Assembly: GCF_008923205.2 (NCBI RefSeq)
Contig: NZ_WBMS02000006.1
Span: 164,813-228,812, forward strand
DNA: 64,000 nucleotides
Source of the DNA: Actinomadura physcomitrii
GTDB lineage: Bacteria; Actinomycetota; Actinomycetes; Streptosporangiales; Streptosporangiaceae
Direction of reading: 5' to 3'
A model generated the notes under the pieces. It was not told the DNA's origin. It searched no databases and saw nothing but the letters and a program-made list of their open reading frames with translations. Below, piece by piece: positions 8,767 to 17,694 of the stretch (positions within the stretch are counted from its first letter, which is position 1; every line of letters starts with the position of its first letter). Made by a program: the position numbers and the translations under genes.

Positions 8767-9414
8767 ATGAGGGCGGAGCCCACATGCCCGCGATGCGCGG
8801 GTCCGGTGAGCGCGCCGGGCCTCTGGTCGAGCGACTGGAGATGCGGCGTGCACGGCGCCGTACTTCCCCGCCAGCCGCCCAAGCGCCCCGGCCCGGACGG
8901 GCTGGCGGCCGTGCTCCGGGACGCGAGGGTCCCGGTCTGGACGCCCTGGCCCCTTCCGCCGGCCTGGCTCGTCACCGGCTTCTGCGGCGTGGGCGACGAG
9001 CGTTCGGGCGCCCGCGCGACGGCCGTCGCGCTGTCCGGGCCGGGCCTGCTCAGCGGCCCGGCCGACCTGGTGCTGATCGCCGAGGAGCCCGGCATCGGGC
9101 TCGGCGGCCACTACGCCGGGCTGGACGGCGGCGACCCCGGCCCGGGGTTCGACGGCAGCCCGCCCGACACCAAGATCGACGTGAGCGGCCCCGCCGCGAC
9201 CTGCGGGCACTCGGTGCCGATGTGGGCCGTCGGCACCAGGGCGGACCGCGCCGTCTACGTCGGCGAGGCGATGGGCGACTGGCTGTGGGCGGTGCTGTGG
9301 CCCGCCGAGGCGGGCGTGCTGATGCTGGACCGCCTGAACCTCCTCGACCTGCGCGAGCCCGGCATGGACCTGGACCTGCCCTACGGCGCCTACAGCCCCC
9401 GGCTCGACGAGTAG
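8767..9414 (+). CDS. DUF6758 family protein
   Basis: A 215-residue actinobacterial protein of unknown function. It begins [14 protein letters not shown], has a second cysteine in DWRCGVHG (a likely zinc-ribbon-like CxxC plus CxxH pair), then the conserved stretch [18 protein letters not shown] and [21 protein letters not shown] at 8758 three codons upstream is an alternative start with GGAGGGAGG nearer, but the ATG matches the usual MR-EP-CP-C beginning of the family. The next gene encodes a PHP phosphoesterase, a neighbour I recall from Streptomyces genomes as well; the shared role is not known. Confidence 0.8.
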   Translation: MRAEPTCPRCAGPVSAPGLWSSDWRCGVHGAVLPRQPPKRPGPDGLAAVLRDARVPVWTPWPLPPAWLVTGFCGVGDERSGARATAVALSGPGLLSGPADLVLIAEEPGIGLGGHYAGLDGGDPGPGFDGSPPDTKIDVSGPAATCGHSVPMWAVGTRADRAVYVGEAMGDWLWAVLWPAEAGVLMLDRLNLLDLREPGMDLDLPYGAYSPRLDE

Positions 9415-9467
9415 CCGAACGGCCGCCTCAGCCGACTGTCAGAAGGGGCGGCTGTTAGAAAGGGCGC

Positions 9468-10376
9468 ATGCGCATCGACCTGCACAGCCACAGCGACGCC
9501 TCCGACGGGACGCGCCCGCCGTCCGAGGTCGTCCGGCGGGCCCGCGCGAACGGCGTCGACGTCCTCGCCCTCACCGACCACGACACCGTCGCCGGCTGGG
9601 CCGAGGCCGCCGCCGCGCTGCCGGACGGGCTGACGCTCGTCCCGGGTATCGAGCTGTCGTGCAGGCAGGACGGGCGCAGCCTGCACATGCTCGGGTACCT
9701 GTTCGACCCGGCCGAACCCGTCCTCGCCGCCGAGCTGGCCCGGATCCGCGACGACCGGATCATCCGGGCGAGGACGATGGTGGAGCGGCTGCGGGCGCTG
9801 GGCGCGGACGTCACCTGGGACCGGGTCCGCGAGCTGGCGCGCGGCGAGGCCGTCGGCCGGCCGCACATCGCCCGCGCCATGGTCGAGGCGGGCGTCGTCG
9901 CGTCCCCCGACGAGGCGTTCACCCGGGACTGGATCGCCGAGGGCGGCCGCGCGCACGCCGACCGCTACGCGCTCGACCCGCGGCGGGCGATCCGGCTCGT
10001 CCGGGCGGCGGGCGGGGTGTGCGTGCTCGCCCATCCGCGGACCCGGCGCGGCGGCTACGTCTTCTCCGACGAGGTGATCGCGGGCCTCGCCGCGGCGGGG
10101 CTCGCCGGTGTCGAGGTCGACCACCCCGACCAGGACGCGGCGGAGCGCGCCGCGCTGCGCGGCCTCGCCCGCGACCTCGGCCTCGCCGCCACCGGCTCCA
10201 GCGACGACCACGGCGCCCTCACCGGCGACCGGCTCGGCGCCGAGACCACCGCGCCGGACGCCTACGCCGCCCTCACCGCCGCGTCCACCGGCTCCGCGCC
10301 CGTCGCCTCCGGCGCCGGCGCGGTACCGCCTGGCGCTGACGCGGGGCCGCCCGGAACCGTCCCGGAAGCACGGTAG
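9468..10376 (+). CDS. PHP-domain metal-dependent phosphoesterase
   Basis: A 302-residue soluble PHP protein. Metal-binding motifs are clear: the N-terminal DLHSHSDASDG, ALTDHDTV, ELSC, AHPRTRRGGY and GSSDDHG. This arrangement matches the YciV/RNase AM-type group, some of which act on 3',5'-bisphosphonucleotides or degrade short RNAs from the 5' end; which activity applies here is not shown. The last 35 residues are a proline/alanine-rich tail. The ATG at 9468 follows AAAGGGCGC. It probably shares a transcript with the DUF6758 gene 53 bases upstream. Confidence 0.82.
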   Translation: MRIDLHSHSDASDGTRPPSEVVRRARANGVDVLALTDHDTVAGWAEAAAALPDGLTLVPGIELSCRQDGRSLHMLGYLFDPAEPVLAAELARIRDDRIIRARTMVERLRALGADVTWDRVRELARGEAVGRPHIARAMVEAGVVASPDEAFTRDWIAEGGRAHADRYALDPRRAIRLVRAAGGVCVLAHPRTRRGGYVFSDEVIAGLAAAGLAGVEVDHPDQDAAERAALRGLARDLGLAATGSSDDHGALTGDRLGAETTAPDAYAALTAASTGSAPVASGAGAVPPGADAGPPGTVPEAR

Positions 10377-10379
10377 GGT
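10374..10379 (+). promoter_or_regulatory. -10 box of a leaderless promoter
   Basis: TAGGGT ends 6 bases before the GTG start at 10386, the spacing expected when transcription begins at the first base of the start codon. It overlaps the end of the upstream PHP gene, so the next gene can be transcribed separately. Confidence 0.5.
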
Positions 10380-10385
10380 GCCAGC

Positions 10386-11096
10386 GTGGACGCGCGCATC
10401 GAACAGGTGACGACGTCGGGGAAGCTCACCCTCGACGACACCGAGTACGACGTCGAGAACAACACCTACATCGTCGGCGACGACGACGAGGTCATCGTGA
10501 TCGACCCGGCCTTCGACGCCGACGCCATCCTCAAGGAGGTCGGCGAACGCGAGGTCATGGCCGTCCTGCTCACCGACGGCGGCGAGCACCGCCTCGAGGT
10601 GGTGCTCGAGGTGGCCGCCGCCGGCGAGGAGGACGAGGAGAACTGGGCCCCGATCGCGCTGCACCGCGGCGACCGGGTGCTGTGGCGGGACTACTTCGGC
10701 CGCCTCGCCCGCGAGGAGAAGGACGAGGACGACGCCAAGGCGCTGCGCTCCCTGGAGCCCGACATCTGGCTGGAGGACGGCGGCGTCTTCGAGATCGCCG
10801 ACACCCAGCTGGAGGTGCTGCACACGCCCGGCCACACGCCCGGCAGCGTCAGCGTGATCAGCGAGCAGCTCGGCGTGCTGTTCTCCGGCGACACCCTGCA
10901 CCGCGGCCGCCCCGGCTCGATCGGCGGCGTGTACGACGAGCTCGGCAAGCAGCTGAACTCGATCGGCGCGCTGCTCACCCCGCTGCCGAAGGACCTGCGG
11001 GTCCTGCCCGGCCAGGGCGAGGAGACGACGGTCGGCGACGAGGACGCCCGCTGGGAGACCTGGGGCTCGCTCGCCCGCGAGCAGGACGACGACTGA
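10386..11096 (+). CDS. Metallo-beta-lactamase-fold protein with degenerate metal site (possible pseudoenzyme)
   Basis: A 236-residue protein with the overall layout of small glyoxalase-II-like hydrolases: an N-terminal TYIVGDDDEVIVIDPAFD strand, the HTPGHTPGSVSV loop and FSGDTL. The defining HxHxDH motif is absent: the position after AVLL reads TDGGEHR instead of THxHxDH, and the C-terminal GHGxxTT reads GQGEETT. Only the third histidine and the GD aspartate remain of the usual ligands. The reading frame is intact and well biased, so this is not a simple frameshift. The segment from 75 to 130 is unusually acidic (EEDEEN, REEKDEDDAK). It overlaps nothing and precedes the RecB-like gene by 4 bases, so it is likely cotranscribed with it. 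Confidence 0.8.
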   Translation: MDARIEQVTTSGKLTLDDTEYDVENNTYIVGDDDEVIVIDPAFDADAILKEVGEREVMAVLLTDGGEHRLEVVLEVAAAGEEDEENWAPIALHRGDRVLWRDYFGRLAREEKDEDDAKALRSLEPDIWLEDGGVFEIADTQLEVLHTPGHTPGSVSVISEQLGVLFSGDTLHRGRPGSIGGVYDELGKQLNSIGALLTPLPKDLRVLPGQGEETTVGDEDARWETWGSLAREQDDD

Positions 11097-11100
11097 TCCG

Positions 11101-12027
11101 GTGTCCGGGGGCGAGCAGCTGGGCTTCGACGGCATGCCCCAGCGGCTCTACGCGTGCACGCCGTCCCGGCTGAACACCTGGCTGGACTGCCCGCGCCGGT
11201 ACCGGATGACCTACCTCGACCGGCCGATGCCGCCGAAGGGCCCGCCGTGGGCGCACAACAGCGTCGGCGCGTCCGTGCACAACGCGCTGGCCGGCTGGTG
11301 GCGGCTACCGGTCGCCGACCGGACCCCGGAGGCCGCCGGCGGCCTGCTGGCGCGCGGCTGGCTGACGGACGGGTTCCGCGACGAGGCGCAGTCCGCGCGG
11401 TGGCGCGAGCGCGCCCGCGAGATGACCGAGCGGTACGCGGCGGGCCTCGACCCGGCGGACGAGCCGGTCGGCGTGGAGCGCACCGTCGCGGCCCGCACCG
11501 ACCGCATCGCCGTGTCCGGCCGCATCGACCGGCTCGACGCGCGCGGCTCCGAGCTGGTCGTCGTCGACTACAAGACGGGCCGGTACGTCCAGACGGCGGA
11601 CGACGCGCGCGGCTCGCTCGCGCTGGCGATCTACGCGGTGGCCGCGTCCCGCGTGCTGCGCCGCCCGTGCCACCGCGTCGAGCTGCACCATCTGCCGTCC
11701 GGCGAGGTCGCGGCCTGGGAGCACACCGACGAGTCGCTGGAGCGGCACATCAGGCGGGCCGAGCGGATCGCCGCGGAGGCGTCCGCCGCCGACGACGCCT
11801 ACCGGGCCCGCGTCCCGGCCCCGCGCCGCGGCGAGGCCCGCACCCGGGTCGCCGCGGCCCCCGGCCGCGATGCCGCGCCGCCGGTCGACCACGCCCCCTT
11901 CGACGACCGGTTCCCGGCGCGTCCCGGCCGCCTGTGCTCCTGGTGTGACTTCGCCCGCCACTGCCCCGAAGGCCGCGAAGCCGCCCCGAGAAAAGACCCC
12001 TGGGCGGCCCTCGCCGACGAGACCTGA
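11101..12027 (+). CDS. RecB-family PD-(D/E)XK exonuclease with probable iron-sulfur cluster
   Basis: A 308-residue nuclease of the stand-alone RecB/Cas4-like type. The N-terminal part has SRLNTWLDCPRRYRM and the nuclease core shows VERTVAARTDRIAVSGRIDRLD and VVVDYKTG (the D-x(n)-DYKT signature of the PD-(D/E)XK fold). One cysteine near residue 29 and three in LCSWCDFARHCPEG at the C-terminus have the spacing of the 4Fe-4S cluster in AddB/Cas4-like proteins. It would act on DNA ends; a partner helicase is not present nearby. GTG at 11101 is 4 bases after the previous stop, indicating cotranscription. The gene is convergent with the MpaB-type gene. Confidence 0.85.
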   Translation: MSGGEQLGFDGMPQRLYACTPSRLNTWLDCPRRYRMTYLDRPMPPKGPPWAHNSVGASVHNALAGWWRLPVADRTPEAAGGLLARGWLTDGFRDEAQSARWRERAREMTERYAAGLDPADEPVGVERTVAARTDRIAVSGRIDRLDARGSELVVVDYKTGRYVQTADDARGSLALAIYAVAASRVLRRPCHRVELHHLPSGEVAAWEHTDESLERHIRRAERIAAEASAADDAYRARVPAPRRGEARTRVAAAPGRDAAPPVDHAPFDDRFPARPGRLCSWCDFARHCPEGREAAPRKDPWAALADET

Positions 12028-12083
12028 TCACCGGTCTTTCCGGACCACGCGCGGACCTCGACCGTCGCGATCGCGAGCGAAGC

Positions 12084-12107
12084 CGGATTCGAGCTTGCGA
12101 GAATCCG
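12084..12107. terminator. Weak hairpin between convergent genes
   Basis: CGGATTC at 12084-12090 pairs with GAATCCG at 12101-12107 around a 10-base loop. It lies in the 156-base gap between two convergent genes, which otherwise contains nothing recognisable. There is no T tract, so terminator activity is uncertain. Confidence 0.35.
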
Positions 12108-12183
12108 ATCGCGCGGCGAGGCCCCCAGGGCCGAGTCGGAGCGATGCAGCGATCGCACGCAGCGCCCGTTGAAGGAAGGCGCT

Positions 12184-13092
12184 CTAGCGCCTGGCGCCGA
12201 GGGCGCTGCCAGGCCAACTGCGGGGGTCGCGCAGGCCGTAGAGGCCTTTGCCGAGGTCGTAGCCTTCGGCGGCGAGGTTCCGGCGGGCGCGTTCGAGCAT
12301 GTCGCGGGTCGGCTTGGCGAAGGCGTAGTCGTGCAGCCTCTCCGGCACCGAGTTCATCGCGAGGCGGAACGAGCGGAGCGCGGCGGTGACGGCGGGCTGC
12401 GGGACCTCCGGGAGCGCGCCGTACATCTTGCGCGCCCAGTCGGGCAGCGAGTAGTAGCAGAGCGCGCCGAAGGGGAAGTAGCCCGGCTTGCCGGGGGCGA
12501 GGAACCGCAGGTTCTCCGGCAGCGTCGGCCACATCAGGAACCTGACGGTGGCCGCGGCCTCCTCGGTGACGCGCAGGTGCGGGCGCATGCTCGCGAGGTA
12601 CTGCTCCATCTCCGCGACGCTGCCGGGGACGTCCTCGGCGTGCAGGCCGACGTAGGTGGCGGTGTGCCGCTGCTCGTCCAGGTACCGGTCGGCCATCGCG
12701 TCGGTGAGGAGCAGGCCGGAGCGGCGGGCGATCTGCAGGTAGGAGTAGACCTCGGCGCAGTGCACCCACAGCAGCAGTTCGGGCTGGTCGAGGCGCTCCT
12801 TCCTGCCGGTGTCGTGGTTGAGGATCCGCAGGCCGCGGTGGATGTCGCGGACCTTCCGGGCCAGCGCGTCGATCTCCTCGCGCGTGCCGAACGTGGCGAC
12901 GCCGACGAAGTCGGCGGTGCGCTGGAGGCGGCCGAACGGGTCCTCCTGGAAGCCCGAGTTCTGCCAGACGCCCCACATGGCCATGGGGTGCAGCGCCTGC
13001 AGCATGAGGCTGCGCACTCCGCCGACCCACATGGACCGGTCGATGTGGACGCGCCAGGTCACGCTCTCGGGGGGCTGGACGGTCGCGGACAT
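12184..13092 (-). CDS. Oxygenase MpaB family protein (DUF2236)
   Basis: A 302-residue protein of the MpaB/latex-clearing family. It shows the early SMWVGGVRSLMLQALHPMAMWGV, a VATFGTREEIDALARKVRDIHRGL segment and the LLLWVHCAEVYSYLQ helix, whose histidines are heme ligands in characterised members (fungal MpaB cleaves a farnesyl chain; rubber oxygenase Lcp is related). The substrate here is unknown. Tail ends RSWPGSALGARR. The ATG at 13092 has GAGGTGGGA directly upstream; a GTG two codons earlier is possible. No membrane segment is strong enough to call. Alone in its direction. Confidence 0.85.
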   Translation of the reverse strand: MSATVQPPESVTWRVHIDRSMWVGGVRSLMLQALHPMAMWGVWQNSGFQEDPFGRLQRTADFVGVATFGTREEIDALARKVRDIHRGLRILNHDTGRKERLDQPELLLWVHCAEVYSYLQIARRSGLLLTDAMADRYLDEQRHTATYVGLHAEDVPGSVAEMEQYLASMRPHLRVTEEAAATVRFLMWPTLPENLRFLAPGKPGYFPFGALCYYSLPDWARKMYGALPEVPQPAVTAALRSFRLAMNSVPERLHDYAFAKPTRDMLERARRNLAAEGYDLGKGLYGLRDPRSWPGSALGARR

Positions 13093-13156
13093 TCCCACCT
13101 CACCAGACGTCGTGCGACAAACTGGTGTAAGTGTCTCATTACCTGCCGACGGCCGT

Positions 13157-13183
13157 GCACCGGCCCCTGAGCGCGGCCGGTGC
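13157..13183 (-). terminator. Terminator hairpin after the solute-binding protein gene
   Basis: GCACCGGCC at 13157-13165 pairs perfectly with GGCCGGTGC at 13175-13183, leaving a 9-base loop. It sits 30 bases past the stop of the minus-strand lipoprotein gene ending at 13213. Confidence 0.55.
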
Positions 13184-13212
13184 CCGTCCGTTCCGAGACC
13201 GATCCTGCCTGG

Positions 13213-14418
13213 TCAGCCCTTGATCTGCGTCCAGGCCTGGGTCCACCGCTCGTAGTCGACGCAGTCGTCGCCGCGGTCGTCGCCGCAGTCCTTCACCGGA
13301 GTGCGCCAGAACGCCAGCCGCTTGTAGAAGCCGGGATCGCCGACGTGGTACGTCGAGCAGAAGCCCTTCGCGGTGTACGCGCACGCCTTCGGGTTGGCCG
13401 GCGCCTCACCGAAGTACTGCGCGACCTGCGCCTGCACCTTCGGCTTGGTGATCCAGTTCATCCACTTGTACATGCACGCCGGATGCTGCGCCTTCGAGGA
13501 GATCATCCACGTGTCGGACCAGCCGGTGGCGCCCTCGGACGGGATCGTCGTCGCGACCGGCGACCGCTGGTCCGCCGCCAGGTTCGCGGTCACCTGCCAC
13601 GCGGTGCCCGCGTAGTCGTCGGCGCTCTTGAACGACTGCAACTCGTCGAGGTAGTTCGCCCAGTACTGGTTGACGTTCGGCCGCTGCTGCTTCAGCAGGT
13701 CGATCGCCGCGTCGAACTGCTTGTCATCCAGCTCGTACACGTTCTTGATCTTCAGGTCGGGGCGGTGCGCCTTCAGGTACAGCGCGGCGTCGGCGATGTA
13801 GATGGGCGAGTCGTAGGCGACGACGTGGCCCGACGCGGGGGAGTCCTTCTTCCACACCACGTCCCAGGACGTCGGGCGCTGCGCCAGCTTGTCCGTCCGG
13901 TACATCAGCATGTTGGCGCCGTAGCCGTGCGGGACGCCGTACATCTGCCCGTCCACCGAGTTGTACGGCTGGTTCTTCAGGAACCCGGCGATGTCGCCGT
14001 ACCCGCTGAGCAGCCGCGTGTTGACCGGCGCGACCGTCCCGCCGTAGATGAGCCGCAGCGACGCGTCGCCCGACGCGGACACGCCGTCGTACTTGCCGGT
14101 CCGCATCAGCGCGACCATCGAGTCGGACGTGTCGGCGACCTTCGCCTCGACGCGGCAGCCGGTCGCCTTGGTGAACGGCGTGACCCAGTCGACCGTCCGG
14201 TCGTTCGAGCCGTTCTCGGCGTAGCCCGCCCAGACGACCAGGTCGAGCCGGCCCTCCGAGGCGCCGATCTCCTGCTGCATCGGGATGTCGGGCGGCGGCG
14301 CCGTGCCGGACGAGCCGCCGCCGCACCCGGCGGTCAGCGCGGCCACCATAAGCATGGCCGGCGCGAGCGCCGCGAGCGGGCGCCGCGCCCGATGTGCGCG
14401 GTTCGGGGTGTTCGCCAT
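13213..14418 (-). CDS. ABC transporter substrate-binding lipoprotein (PotD/spermidine-putrescine type)
   Basis: A 401-residue secreted lipoprotein. The signal peptide ends in a lipobox LTAGC near residue 33. The mature protein starts with a low-complexity GGGSSGTAPPP linker, then LDLVVWAGYAENGSNDRTVDWVTPFTKATGCRVEAKVADTSDSM, the ligand-binding N-terminal pattern of polyamine-type binding proteins, and GVPHGYGANMLMYRTDKL. Four cysteines near the C-terminus (ACAY, FCST, DCGDD, DCVDY) may form disulfides. No permease or ATPase gene is next to it, so it must work with a transporter encoded elsewhere. ATG 14418 is used; a GTG one codon upstream is equally possible. It is divergent from the kinase gene. 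Confidence 0.85.
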   Translation of the reverse strand: MANTPNRAHRARRPLAALAPAMLMVAALTAGCGGGSSGTAPPPDIPMQQEIGASEGRLDLVVWAGYAENGSNDRTVDWVTPFTKATGCRVEAKVADTSDSMVALMRTGKYDGVSASGDASLRLIYGGTVAPVNTRLLSGYGDIAGFLKNQPYNSVDGQMYGVPHGYGANMLMYRTDKLAQRPTSWDVVWKKDSPASGHVVAYDSPIYIADAALYLKAHRPDLKIKNVYELDDKQFDAAIDLLKQQRPNVNQYWANYLDELQSFKSADDYAGTAWQVTANLAADQRSPVATTIPSEGATGWSDTWMISSKAQHPACMYKWMNWITKPKVQAQVAQYFGEAPANPKACAYTAKGFCSTYHVGDPGFYKRLAFWRTPVKDCGDDRGDDCVDYERWTQAWTQIKG

Positions 14419-14598
14419 CACGCTGAGAGATCGTAGGGCTATTTTTGGTCACGTGTGCACACAAAATGTGATGATCTGGAAACTGTCGACACACGGCGCG
14501 GGATCGTCCTAGGCTTCCGTGCGTTCCGCGCGGACCAGCCGGTATCGCGCAAACCCCGTCGGCCCCACCAGCCCCCACGAGCGAAAGTCGTCACCGAA

Positions 14599-17307
14599 GT
14601 GCCAAAACGAGGCCGCTCTCCGGACCCCTCCGCCGGCCACCGTCGGGTCCCCAAGGCGTCGCGGTTCCGGTCCATCCGGGTCAAGGTCGTCCTGATGGTG
14701 ACCGTCTCGGTCGTCTCGCTCGGCGTGCTCTGGGCCTTCGCCGCGAGCATCGCGCTCGGCCAGGGCCTCAACCTGCGGCACGTCGAGACCGTCCAGGACC
14801 ACTTCGGCTACCCGTCCGGCGCGCTCGGCAGCGCCCTGCAGAACGAGCGCCGGCTGTCGATGGTGTACCTCGGCAGCCGCACCGACGGGGACCGCGCCGC
14901 GATGGAGTCCGGCCGGCTCGTCACCGACCGGCAGGCCGAGCTGTTCCGCCGCCTCGTGCGCGACTCCGGCGCCCGCGGCGCCGCGCCCGCGCAGGCCCGC
15001 CGGCTCGCCGACCGGATCAGCGGCGAGCTCGCCGCGCTCGGCACCGGACGGCGCGCCATCGACACCGGCGCCACCGGCCGGTCCAAGGCGTTCGCCGACT
15101 ACACCGCCCTGCTGTCGGACGTCGGGTCGCTGCAGGGCTCCCTCGCCACCCTGGACAACTCCGAGGTCGCCAAGGACGCCCGCAACGAGGCGTCGCTGTC
15201 GCGGGCCCGCGAGACCCTCGCCGAGGAGGACGCCGTGCTCGCCGGCGCGCTCGCCGCCGGCCGGATGACGCCCGCCGAGCACGCCCAGTTCGTCAAGCTC
15301 GTCGGCACCCAGCGGTCCCTGTACGGGTTCGCCTCGTCGGAGCTGCGCCCCGCCGACCAGGCCTACTACGAGCGCGTCACCGGCATGCCGGAGTACACCC
15401 GGCTCCGCTCGCTGGAGGACCGGTTCACCGCGTCCCGCGCGCTCGTCCGCCCGTCCTCCGGCTCCGGGACGCTGTGGAAGACCACCGCCGACTCCAACCT
15501 CACCCGGCTGCGCGGCCTGGAGCTGTCGGTGACCGCGGGCGCCGAGCAGCGCGCCAAGCCGATCTCCGACGGCATCATCACCCGGGTCGTGCTGGCCGGC
15601 GCGCTCGGCCTGCTCGCCGTCATCGCGTCCCTGTTCATCGCGGTGTGGGTGGCCCGGTCGGTGATCCGCGAGCTGGCCCGGCTGCGCCGCGAGGCGCTCG
15701 ACCTCGCCGACGTCCGGCTGCCCGGCGTGATCCGCCGGCTGCGCCGCGGCGAGGAGGTCGACGTGGCCGCCGAGGCGCCGCCGCTGGCGTTCGGCACCCG
15801 CGAGATCGACCAGGTCGGCGAGGCGTTCAACGCCGCCCGCCGCACCGCGATCCAGGGCGCCGTCGAGGAGGCGACGCTGCGCCGCAACGTCAGCGACGTC
15901 TTCGTCAACCTCGCCCGCCGCAGCCAGACGCTGCTGCACCGCCAGCTCAAATTGCTCGACTCGATGGAGCGGCGCATCGAGGTCCCCGACGACCTGGAGG
16001 ACCTGTTCCGGGTCGACCACCTCGCCACCCGCATGCGCCGGCACGCCGAGGGCCTCATCATCCTGTCCGGGCAGGCGCCCGGCCGCGGCTGGCGCAGCCC
16101 CGTCGCGATCGTCGACGTCGCCCGCGCCGCCGCGTCCGAGGTCGAGGACTACACCCGGGTCAACGTCGCGCCGATGGCCCGCGCCGCGATCGTCGGGCCC
16201 GCCGTCGCCGACGTCATCCACCTGCTCGCCGAGCTGATCGAGAACGCGACCGCGTTCTCGCCGCCGCACACCACCGTCCAGGTGCACGGGCAGGCCGTCT
16301 CGCACGGCTTCACCCTCGAGGTCGAGGACCGCGGGCTCAGCATGGACGAGCCGAGCCTCGCCGCGGCCAACGAGCGGCTCGCCAGCGGCGGCGAGTTCGA
16401 CCTGTCGGACGCCTCGCAGCTCGGCCTGTTCGTCGTCGGCCGGCTCGCCCGCCGGCACGGCGTCAAGGTCACCCTGCGCACCTCCCCGTACGGCGGCATG
16501 ACCGCGATCGTGCTGCTGCCCGAGGACCTCGTCGTCCGCGCCGACGCCGACGCGCTGGAGGCGCCGCCCGCGCTCACCACCCGCCGCGCCGAGGACGCCC
16601 TCGTCCCGGTCGGCGCGGTCGTCGGCGGCCACCGCCCGGACGGTCTCGCCGGCGACGAGCCGGGCGGCGCCGTGCTGCGCCTGCCCGCCGGACGGCACGC
16701 CGCGCCCCCGCCGGCCGGGCCGATCGGCCTGCCCTCCGGCGGTCCGGCCACCGGGCCGATCGGCCTGCCCTCCGAGGGCCCGGCCACCGGCCCGATCGGC
16801 GTGCCGGCGCCCCAGGCTTCCGGCGCCGGGACCGGCCCGATCGGCTGGGGCGACCCGTCCGCCGAGACCGCCGAGACCGGCGAGACCGGCGGGACCGGCG
16901 GGACGCCTCCGGCGGGCGAGCCGTCCGAGACGACCGGGCCGCGGCCGGTGTTCGCCGAGCCCGTGCAGGGGCCGCTGCCCGAGCAGCGCCGGTCGCCGTC
17001 CGCGTGGGGCGAGCCGCCCGCGCGCCGCGAGGAGGAGCGGCCCGCGGCGCAGCGGCCGCCGCGCTCGCCGCGCGAGGTCCGGCGGCGTCCCCCCGGCGCC
17101 GCCCGCGGCGACCGGCCGGCGCTGCCGAAGCGCGTCCGGCAGGAGAACATGGCCGCGCAGCTGCGCGAGGAGCCGGCCGTCCGGCCCGCCGCCGAGCCCG
17201 CCCCGCGCGCCGGCCGCACCCCCGAGGAGCTGCGCTCGATGATGTCGTCCATCCAGCAGGGCACCCGGCGCGGCCGCGCCGAGACCCTCGGCACCGAGGA
17301 CTCGTGA
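14599..17307 (+). CDS. Conservon-type nitrate/nitrite-sensor histidine kinase (CvnA-like)
   Basis: About 902 residues. A basic N-terminus leads into helix 1 (VVLMVTVSVVSLGVLWAFAA, about 27-49), an extracellular sensing domain of the NIT type (about 50-325), helix 2 (about 328-350), a linker with LLHRQLKLLDSMERR, and an atypical HATPase (about 538-640; ELIENATAFSP, LGLFVVGRLARRHG, GGMTAIVLLP). The last 240 residues are disordered, rich in proline and glycine, with repeated GPIGLPSGGPATGPIGLP units. In conservons the kinase signals to a Roadblock protein, a DUF742 protein and a small GTPase; here the Roadblock gene is missing. The start is uncertain: GTG 14599 is chosen because it gives a normal length; the frame is open to a GTG at 14455. 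Confidence 0.85.
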   Translation: MPKRGRSPDPSAGHRRVPKASRFRSIRVKVVLMVTVSVVSLGVLWAFAASIALGQGLNLRHVETVQDHFGYPSGALGSALQNERRLSMVYLGSRTDGDRAAMESGRLVTDRQAELFRRLVRDSGARGAAPAQARRLADRISGELAALGTGRRAIDTGATGRSKAFADYTALLSDVGSLQGSLATLDNSEVAKDARNEASLSRARETLAEEDAVLAGALAAGRMTPAEHAQFVKLVGTQRSLYGFASSELRPADQAYYERVTGMPEYTRLRSLEDRFTASRALVRPSSGSGTLWKTTADSNLTRLRGLELSVTAGAEQRAKPISDGIITRVVLAGALGLLAVIASLFIAVWVARSVIRELARLRREALDLADVRLPGVIRRLRRGEEVDVAAEAPPLAFGTREIDQVGEAFNAARRTAIQGAVEEATLRRNVSDVFVNLARRSQTLLHRQLKLLDSMERRIEVPDDLEDLFRVDHLATRMRRHAEGLIILSGQAPGRGWRSPVAIVDVARAAASEVEDYTRVNVAPMARAAIVGPAVADVIHLLAELIENATAFSPPHTTVQVHGQAVSHGFTLEVEDRGLSMDEPSLAAANERLASGGEFDLSDASQLGLFVVGRLARRHGVKVTLRTSPYGGMTAIVLLPEDLVVRADADALEAPPALTTRRAEDALVPVGAVVGGHRPDGLAGDEPGGAVLRLPAGRHAAPPPAGPIGLPSGGPATGPIGLPSEGPATGPIGVPAPQASGAGTGPIGWGDPSAETAETGETGGTGGTPPAGEPSETTGPRPVFAEPVQGPLPEQRRSPSAWGEPPARREEERPAAQRPPRSPREVRRRPPGAARGDRPALPKRVRQENMAAQLREEPAVRPAAEPAPRAGRTPEELRSMMSSIQQGTRRGRAETLGTEDS

Positions 17308-17313
17308 CCTCGG

Positions 17314-17694
17314 ATGACCGGTCCTGGGAGCGAATGGCTCGATGACGAGGCCGGACCGATCGTCCGGTCGTACGCGCTCACCCGCGGGCGCGCCAGGCCC
17401 GCCACGGCCGAGACGTTCGACATGATCACGATCGTCGCGACCGCGGCGCGGCCTCGCTCCGGGTCGCCCGGCATCGGGCCCGAGCACCTGGACATCCTGG
17501 AGATGTGCCTGCAGCCGCAGCCCGTCGCCGAGATCGCCGCCCGGATCCGGCTGCCGCTGGTCGTCGTCCGGGTGCTGCTCGGCGACCTGCTGCACCACCG
17601 GCTCATCACCGTCACCCGCCCGCACCAGCAGGAGAGCACGCTCTCCAAGGAACGCCTGCTCAGGGAAGTGCTGCATGGTCTCCAAGCCCTCTGA
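17314..17694 (+). CDS. DUF742 family protein (CvnC-like)
   Basis: A 126-residue protein with a conserved DDEAGPIVRSYALTRGR start and a winged-helix-like core (HLDILEMCLQPQPVAEIAARIRLPLVVVRVLLGDLLHHRLITV). DUF742 proteins lie between the Roadblock protein and the GTPase in conservons and are thought to take part in a membrane-bound complex resembling a G-protein system. The ATG is 6 bases after the kinase stop, and its last 20 bases overlap the GTPase gene, so translation of the three is coupled. Confidence 0.9.
   Translation: MTGPGSEWLDDEAGPIVRSYALTRGRARPATAETFDMITIVATAARPRSGSPGIGPEHLDILEMCLQPQPVAEIAARIRLPLVVVRVLLGDLLHHRLITVTRPHQQESTLSKERLLREVLHGLQAL

Noticed and set aside
14453..14462. Palindrome GTGTGCACAC between the solute-binding protein and kinase genes
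   Set aside because: Only 10 bases long, with no second copy found, so chance cannot be excluded, although its place between divergent genes is suitable for an operator.
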